This document shows positions 42,990 to 46,768 of a stretch of DNA of 46,768 nt, one piece after another. The DNA comes from Clostridia bacterium. Its GTDB lineage: Bacteria; Bacillota; Clostridia; Oscillospirales; QAKW01. Within the stretch, counting starts at the first letter, position 1. The number at the start of each line of letters is the position of its first letter. The DNA lies in contig JAFSCX010000041.1 in assembly GCA_017436525.1 (NCBI GenBank), forward strand, positions 1 through 46,768, in the 5' to 3' direction. The translations under genes were made by a program, and so were the position numbers. The notes beneath the pieces are model-generated. The model made no database searches. It had not been told where the DNA came from and was given only the letters and a program-made list of their open reading frames with translations.

Positions 42990-45458
42990 ATGAGTAAGAA
43001 TATCCATCTGATTTGTAATGCCCATCTGGACCCTGTATGGCAATGGGAATGGGAGGAAGGCGCCGCCGAAACCCTCTCTACTTATCGTATCGCCGCCGAT
43101 TTCTGCGAGCAGTATGAAAAATTTGTCTTCTGCCATAATGAGGCGCTGCTTTATCGCTGGATCGAGGAGTATGATATGCCCCTCTTTGAGCGGATCAAAA
43201 AGCTGGTGGCTGCAGGGAAATGGCATATCATGGGCGGCTGGCATCTCCAGCCCGATTGTAATATGCCCTCCGGCGAGGCCATGGTCCGCCAGATCGCAGA
43301 AGGCAGAAAATATTTTAAGGAAAAATTCGGTGTTGTCCCCAAGGTGGGCGTCAATGTAGATCCCTTCGGCCATTCCCGCGGCTTGGTGCAGATCATGGTC
43401 AAGACCGGCTATGAGGGCTATCTCTTTATGCGCCCCTATGCTTCCTTTAAGGAGCTTCCTGCCAAGGAATTTACATGGGAAGGCTATGATGGCTCTACCG
43501 TTGTCGGAATTCGTACCGGTTCATATAACTCTGCTAAGGGCAAGGCCGATCAAAAGATTCGCGGCTATGTGGATAAATGCCCCGAGGATGATTGCGTAGT
43601 CTGCCTCTGGGGAATCGGCAACCATGGCGGCGGCCCCTCCAAAGAGGATCTGAATAAAATTGAAGCCCTTCGCAAAGAAGTGGGCGAAGGGGTCCATATC
43701 ATTGATTCCACCCCCGAAGGGTATTTAGAGGCCATTAAAGGGAAGCGCGATCTGCCCAAGGTCGATACCAGCCTCAATCTCTGGGCGCCCGGCTGCTATA
43801 CCAGCCAAGTCAGAGTCAAGCAGAAATATCGCCAGGCAGAGAATACCTATTTCTTTACCGAGAGTATCTGCGCTCATGCTGCAGAGCAGGGCCTCATGGA
43901 ATATCCTTCTAAGGATTTTGCCGAAGCCCTTTATGATATCCTGACTGTTCAGTTCCATGATATTCTTCCCGGCTCTTCCATTCAGGCCGCCGAGGAGATG
44001 GGCATCCGCATGGCCGATCATGCGCTGGAGATCCTCTCCCGCTTGAAAGCCCGCGCCTTCTTCGCGCTGGCCGGCGGGCAGAGAAAGCCGGATCCCGATA
44101 AAATCCCCATGTTTGTCTATAACCCCCATCCCTATCCCTTGAAGGGGGATTTCACCTGCGAATTCATGCTCTGGGATCAAAACTGGAATGTTGAATATCT
44201 CCATCCTGTCGTTTATGACGATCAAGGCAATCGTTGCCCTGCCCAAGGGGAAAAGGAGAATAGTACCATTCCTCTGGAGTGGAGAAAGAGAGTCCTCTTC
44301 CATACTACTCTTGCGCCCATGAGCCTCAATCGCTTTGATTGTGCATTCGATACCATCGAAAAGAAGCCCACCCCCGTGCAGCCCTTGGAAGGGAATTGCT
44401 ATCTTATTGAAAAGGGCGATCTTGTGGTAAAAATCAACCGCAAGACCGGCCTTGTGGATCAGCTGAAAAAGGGCGGCAAGGATTATCTTGCAGAGGGCGC
44501 TTTCGGCCTTGAGATCTTTAAGGATGATTTCGATCCTTGGTATATGAACGCAGAAGGCTGGCATGAAAAGATTGATCAATTCAAGCTCCTTTCTGCTAAA
44601 GAAGTGCAGGAGTTCTGCGCTTTGGATGAGCCGATTGAAGGGGTGCATATCATCGAGAGCGGAGATGTCCGCACGGTGGTAGAGGCCATCTTCGGCTATA
44701 AGACCTCCCGCGCAATTGTGAAATATATGGTCTCCCAAGAGGAAGGCCTGCAGGTGGATATCCGCATCAATTGGAATGAAAAGCAGGAGCTGGTTCGCTG
44801 GAATATTCCTTCTGCTTTTGGCGCAGATACCTGCATCGGTGAGCATCTCTACGGCAGAGAAGAGCTCTTCAAGGGAATGAAAGAGAATGTGGCCCAAAAG
44901 TATGTGGCCATCTGCAATGAGGATCAAGCCATTCAGGTTTCCAATATCGGCACCTATGGTTCTGCCTTTGATGATGAGAAGGGCGCGCTGAAGATGACCC
45001 TTTTGCGCTCTCCTTCCTATTGCGCCCATCCTGTTGGCGAGCGGAAGGTAATGCCCCAAGATCGCTATATGCCCTATATCGAGCAGGGTGAGCGGGATTT
45101 CAGCTTCAAACTGACCTTCGGCGCGAAAGAGGATGTATTGGATCATGCAGGGAAGGTGGCCCATCAATTCAATCAGCCCGCCATGGCCTTCTCCTTCTAT
45201 CCCACCGGCACCGGCGAGAAGCCGAAGGCCTCCTTTGAAATGAAGAGCGATGTCATTACCTGCAATGCCTTCAAGAAAGCAGAGGATGGCAATGGATATA
45301 TCCTGCGGCTCTTTAACCCCACTGAAAAGGAGCAGAGCGCGACCATCGAGTGGAAGGGCGAAAAGACGGAAGTTTCCTTTGGAAAGTATGAAATCAAAAC
45401 TCTGCGATTGGCCGATGGCGTTGCCGAGACCGACCTGCTGGAAGGATTGTTAGACTAA
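42990..45458 (+). CDS. Alpha-mannosidase, glycoside hydrolase family 38
   Basis: This is a retaining zinc alpha-mannosidase. The first zinc motif NAHLDPVWQWEWEEG provides His12 and Asp14, the predicted nucleophile is Asp124 in NVDPFGHS, and the middle and C-terminal GH38 domains (from about 340 onward) are complete in 822 residues. No signal peptide is seen, so it probably works in the cytosol on imported mannosides such as N-glycan fragments. It follows the surface glycan genes after 13 bases with GGAG before the start, although its degradative role does not obviously fit them; it may simply share their transcript. Confidence 0.93.
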   Translation: MSKNIHLICNAHLDPVWQWEWEEGAAETLSTYRIAADFCEQYEKFVFCHNEALLYRWIEEYDMPLFERIKKLVAAGKWHIMGGWHLQPDCNMPSGEAMVRQIAEGRKYFKEKFGVVPKVGVNVDPFGHSRGLVQIMVKTGYEGYLFMRPYASFKELPAKEFTWEGYDGSTVVGIRTGSYNSAKGKADQKIRGYVDKCPEDDCVVCLWGIGNHGGGPSKEDLNKIEALRKEVGEGVHIIDSTPEGYLEAIKGKRDLPKVDTSLNLWAPGCYTSQVRVKQKYRQAENTYFFTESICAHAAEQGLMEYPSKDFAEALYDILTVQFHDILPGSSIQAAEEMGIRMADHALEILSRLKARAFFALAGGQRKPDPDKIPMFVYNPHPYPLKGDFTCEFMLWDQNWNVEYLHPVVYDDQGNRCPAQGEKENSTIPLEWRKRVLFHTTLAPMSLNRFDCAFDTIEKKPTPVQPLEGNCYLIEKGDLVVKINRKTGLVDQLKKGGKDYLAEGAFGLEIFKDDFDPWYMNAEGWHEKIDQFKLLSAKEVQEFCALDEPIEGVHIIESGDVRTVVEAIFGYKTSRAIVKYMVSQEEGLQVDIRINWNEKQELVRWNIPSAFGADTCIGEHLYGREELFKGMKENVAQKYVAICNEDQAIQVSNIGTYGSAFDDEKGALKMTLLRSPSYCAHPVGERKVMPQDRYMPYIEQGERDFSFKLTFGAKEDVLDHAGKVAHQFNQPAMAFSFYPTGTGEKPKASFEMKSDVITCNAFKKAEDGNGYILRLFNPTEKEQSATIEWKGEKTEVSFGKYEIKTLRLADGVAETDLLEGLLD

Positions 45459-45464
45459 TAAAAA

Positions 45465-45522
45465 GGCGGATTTGAGGCACCCTCCGTAAGGAAGGTGCCT
45501 CCGTTATATTCGCCTGACGGCG
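45465..45522 (+). promoter_or_regulatory. Structured leader with alternative pairings before the APH-like gene
   Basis: GAGGCACC (45474-45481) pairs with GGTGCCTC (45494-45501). CGCC at 45511-45514 can pair either with GGCG at 45465-45468, closing that stem, or with GGCG at 45519-45522, which is next to the probable ribosome site of the kinase gene. The two choices are mutually exclusive. The first stem may also serve as a terminator for the mannosidase gene, although no U tract follows. Confidence 0.45.
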
Positions 45523-45532
45523 AGTGAAAAAT

Positions 45533-46315
45533 ATGAAAAAAACATGGATTCATCCAAACCTTTCGGAATTCCCGAAAGAATATCATTCTATTTTGCAGGA
45601 GACGCCGATTTTCGATAGCAGCTGCTCTCCCGAGGCAAAGGTTTATTATATTCCAAAAGGGGAGGGGCTCTATTTGAAACGTGCCCCAAAGGGCGCTTTG
45701 AAAAAAGAAGCTCGGCTTACCGATTGGTTTTATCAAAAGGGCCTTGCCGCCAAGGTGCTGGATTATAAAAGCGCAGAAGAGGATTGGATGCTGAGCGAGG
45801 CGGTAGCAGGGGAGGATTGCACCCATTATATTCATGATCCCAAAAGGCTCTGCGATACCCTCGCCGAAATCTTGCGAATGCTTCATGGCCTGCCCTTTGC
45901 GGAGTGCCCCGAGCAGGATCGCCTTGCCGCTTATTTTGAGACCGCCGAAAGAAATTATCGAAAAAAGCAATTTGATCTCTCTTTTGCATGGCCCGGCGGC
46001 GAAAAAATCGAGAGCGCAGAGCAAGCTTGGAAGCTTATCGTGGAGCAAAAGCATCTCTTAAAGAAGGAGGTTCTGCTCCATGGGGATTATTGCCTTCCGA
46101 ATATCATGCTGAAGGATTGGCGGTTTTCGGGCTTTATCGATCTTGGGGCGGCAGGAGTAGGGGATCGGCATATCGATCTGTATTGGGCCATCTGGACCCT
46201 TCGATTCAATCTGAAAACGGATGCCTTTGCCGAACGGTTCAAGGAAGCCTATGGCAAAAGCCTCATTGAAGAAGAAAAGTTCCGCCTGATCGGCGCCCTT
46301 GAAATCTTCGGATAA
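45533..46315 (+). CDS. APH(3')-like aminoglycoside phosphotransferase family protein
   Basis: This small kinase strongly resembles APH(3') enzymes. The catalytic loop LLHGDYCLPNIML has the Brenner motif HGDxxxxN with Asp185, followed by FSGFIDLGAAGVGDRHIDLYWAIW, the Mg2+-binding DLG and the family's GVADRYQD-like segment. A lysine in YLKRAPKG fits the ATP-binding Lys. Length is 260 residues from the ATG, or 263 from a GTG three codons upstream; APH(3') enzymes have about 264. Real substrates could be aminoglycosides or another small hydroxylated molecule. It has no transposon signs nearby and its codon use looks like its neighbours, so it appears to be chromosomal. It is preceded by a structured leader. 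Confidence 0.82.
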   Translation: MKKTWIHPNLSEFPKEYHSILQETPIFDSSCSPEAKVYYIPKGEGLYLKRAPKGALKKEARLTDWFYQKGLAAKVLDYKSAEEDWMLSEAVAGEDCTHYIHDPKRLCDTLAEILRMLHGLPFAECPEQDRLAAYFETAERNYRKKQFDLSFAWPGGEKIESAEQAWKLIVEQKHLLKKEVLLHGDYCLPNIMLKDWRFSGFIDLGAAGVGDRHIDLYWAIWTLRFNLKTDAFAERFKEAYGKSLIEEEKFRLIGALEIFG

Positions 46316-46330
46316 AAACCGCAAATCAAA

Positions 46331-46364
46331 AAAACGCAGACATCTTTTGATGCCTGCGTTTTTT
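46331..46364 (+). terminator. Intrinsic terminator after the APH-like gene
   Basis: AAAACGCAG plus CATC pairs with GATG plus CTGCGTTTT around a 4-base loop with one mismatch, and a T run follows. Confidence 0.82.
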
Positions 46365-46416
46365 GATCTTCCCCCTACCATATTCCTGCCAAAGCAAAGC
46401 GCACTGCACTCTCATC

Positions 46417-46450
46417 AATGCATTTTGATATCATGATATCAAAATGCATT
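46417..46450. repeat. Perfect 34-bp palindrome with core GATATCATGATATC
   Basis: The sequence is fully self-complementary without a spacer. Its central 14 bp occur again at 46542-46555, 115 bp away. Such a perfect DNA dyad suggests a binding site for a dimeric or tetrameric regulator; as RNA it would be a hairpin with almost no loop. Confidence 0.75.
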
Positions 46451-46504
46451 TTTGTTGTTTTCATGCGGAAAATAAAGTGTTGCGGCCCTCAAAGACGGCG
46501 GGTT

Positions 46505-46612
46505 TTGAAAAAGACCAAATGTTCGTATATATTGGATTTAAGATATCATGATATCATCATATCAAAAAGAGACAGGGAGAGAAAAAGCGGCTGTGGAATC
46601 ACAGTCGCTTTT
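46505..46612 (+). promoter_or_regulatory. Short promoter-operator-terminator unit (possible small RNA)
   Basis: TTGAAA (46505-46510) and TATATT (46528-46533) with a 17-bp spacer are followed by the second GATATCATGATATC dyad (46542-46555) at the predicted start point. A hairpin follows at 46583-46612 (AAAAGCG-G-CTGTG with CACAG-T-CGCTTTT, 4-base loop). The transcript would be about 70 bases. A GGGAGAG box followed by a GTG frame of 12 codons overlaps the hairpin, so a tiny peptide is also possible. I see no larger gene here. Confidence 0.4.
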
Positions 46613-46655
46613 CGATGATTTCTTTGCTTAAGCAAACACGAGTAATCCGAACCTG

Positions 46656-46768
46656 ATTTTAAGGGGCGGATTATTTGTGTTTTCTGTGTTAAAATACTCG
46701 TTAATCCGGTAGGATTAACTGCGTTTTATGCCTTGCAAACCCAAAAATCCGCTCCCTTAAAATTCTTC
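46656..46768. repeat. Inverted repeats at the right edge of the window
   Basis: ATTTTAAGGGGCGGATT (46656-46672) has a near-complementary partner at 46746-46763. Between them GTTAATCC and GGATTAAC (46700-46719) form a perfect 8-bp hairpin with a 4-base loop. The unit may be another structured repeat or the border of an element continuing beyond the window. No gene is seen from 46316 to the end. Confidence 0.55.

Noticed and set aside
43725..45167. 480-codon frame opposite the alpha-mannosidase gene
   Set aside because: It is antisense to GH38 motifs and has no domain signals.

Overview
The window looks like chromosomal DNA of a spore-forming member of the Bacillota, most likely class Clostridia. 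The evidence is the yabP-yabQ-divIC sporulation/division cluster, a Bacillus/Clostridium-type SRP RNA gatA-ffs-dnaX-ybaB-recR neighbourhood, a type-1B dihydroorotate dehydrogenase (pyrK-pyrD), strong AGGAGG ribosome-binding sites, TTGACA/TATAAT promoters with 17-bp spacers, and frequent gene starts that overlap the previous stop codon. I cannot name a genus. A gut or host-associated life is only an inference, from a secreted serpin, two glycoside hydrolases and cell-surface polysaccharide genes.

Layout, left to right: repeat copy A (1-381); a divergent topoisomerase pair parE-parC on the minus strand; guaB-gatC-gatA; SRP RNA; dnaX-ybaB-recR-TSCPD protein-phosphohexomutase; a GHL6-type glycosidase; a membrane polysaccharide deacetylase; yabP-yabQ-divIC; a pyrimidine operon pyrC-carB-pyrK-pyrD-pyrF-pyrE-pyrB-pyrI (no carA); a lipoprotein serpin; hpf (minus); an XRE regulator; a CNNM/CorC-type membrane protein with a leader-peptide/terminator module; repeat copy B; pckG (minus); a lipoprotein-lexA-ksgA operon (minus); yqhQ-prmC; repeat copy D; an M23 peptidase; repeat copy C; an O-antigen ligase/polymerase-like protein, a GT4 glycosyltransferase, two small membrane-anchored proteins (the second DUF4330-like), a GH38 alpha-mannosidase, an APH(3')-like kinase; and a gene-free right end full of palindromes.

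The most unusual content is non-coding. Four intergenic copies (A, B, C, D) belong to one family of roughly 240-355 bp structured repeats. They have imperfect terminal inverted repeats, an internal stem, a second hairpin, and at the tip of the internal stem an exchangeable cassette of roughly 110 bp. Copies A, B and C are related in sequence. Copy D has almost entirely different sequence but keeps the architecture, with paired (compensatory) changes in the cassette palindrome. Copy C has lost the cassette and closes the stem with a 4-nt loop. I do not recognise this family.

A second candidate system is the leader of the CNNM/CorC-type gene: a strong promoter, a strong RBS with a 17-codon Asp-rich peptide ORF, then an intrinsic terminator starting two bases after the peptide stop codon. 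This resembles transcription attenuation linked to translation of an acidic leader peptide, and a link to Mg2+ is plausible but unproven. Smaller regulatory structures lie before yabP, before the XRE gene, before the M23 peptidase and before the APH-like kinase.
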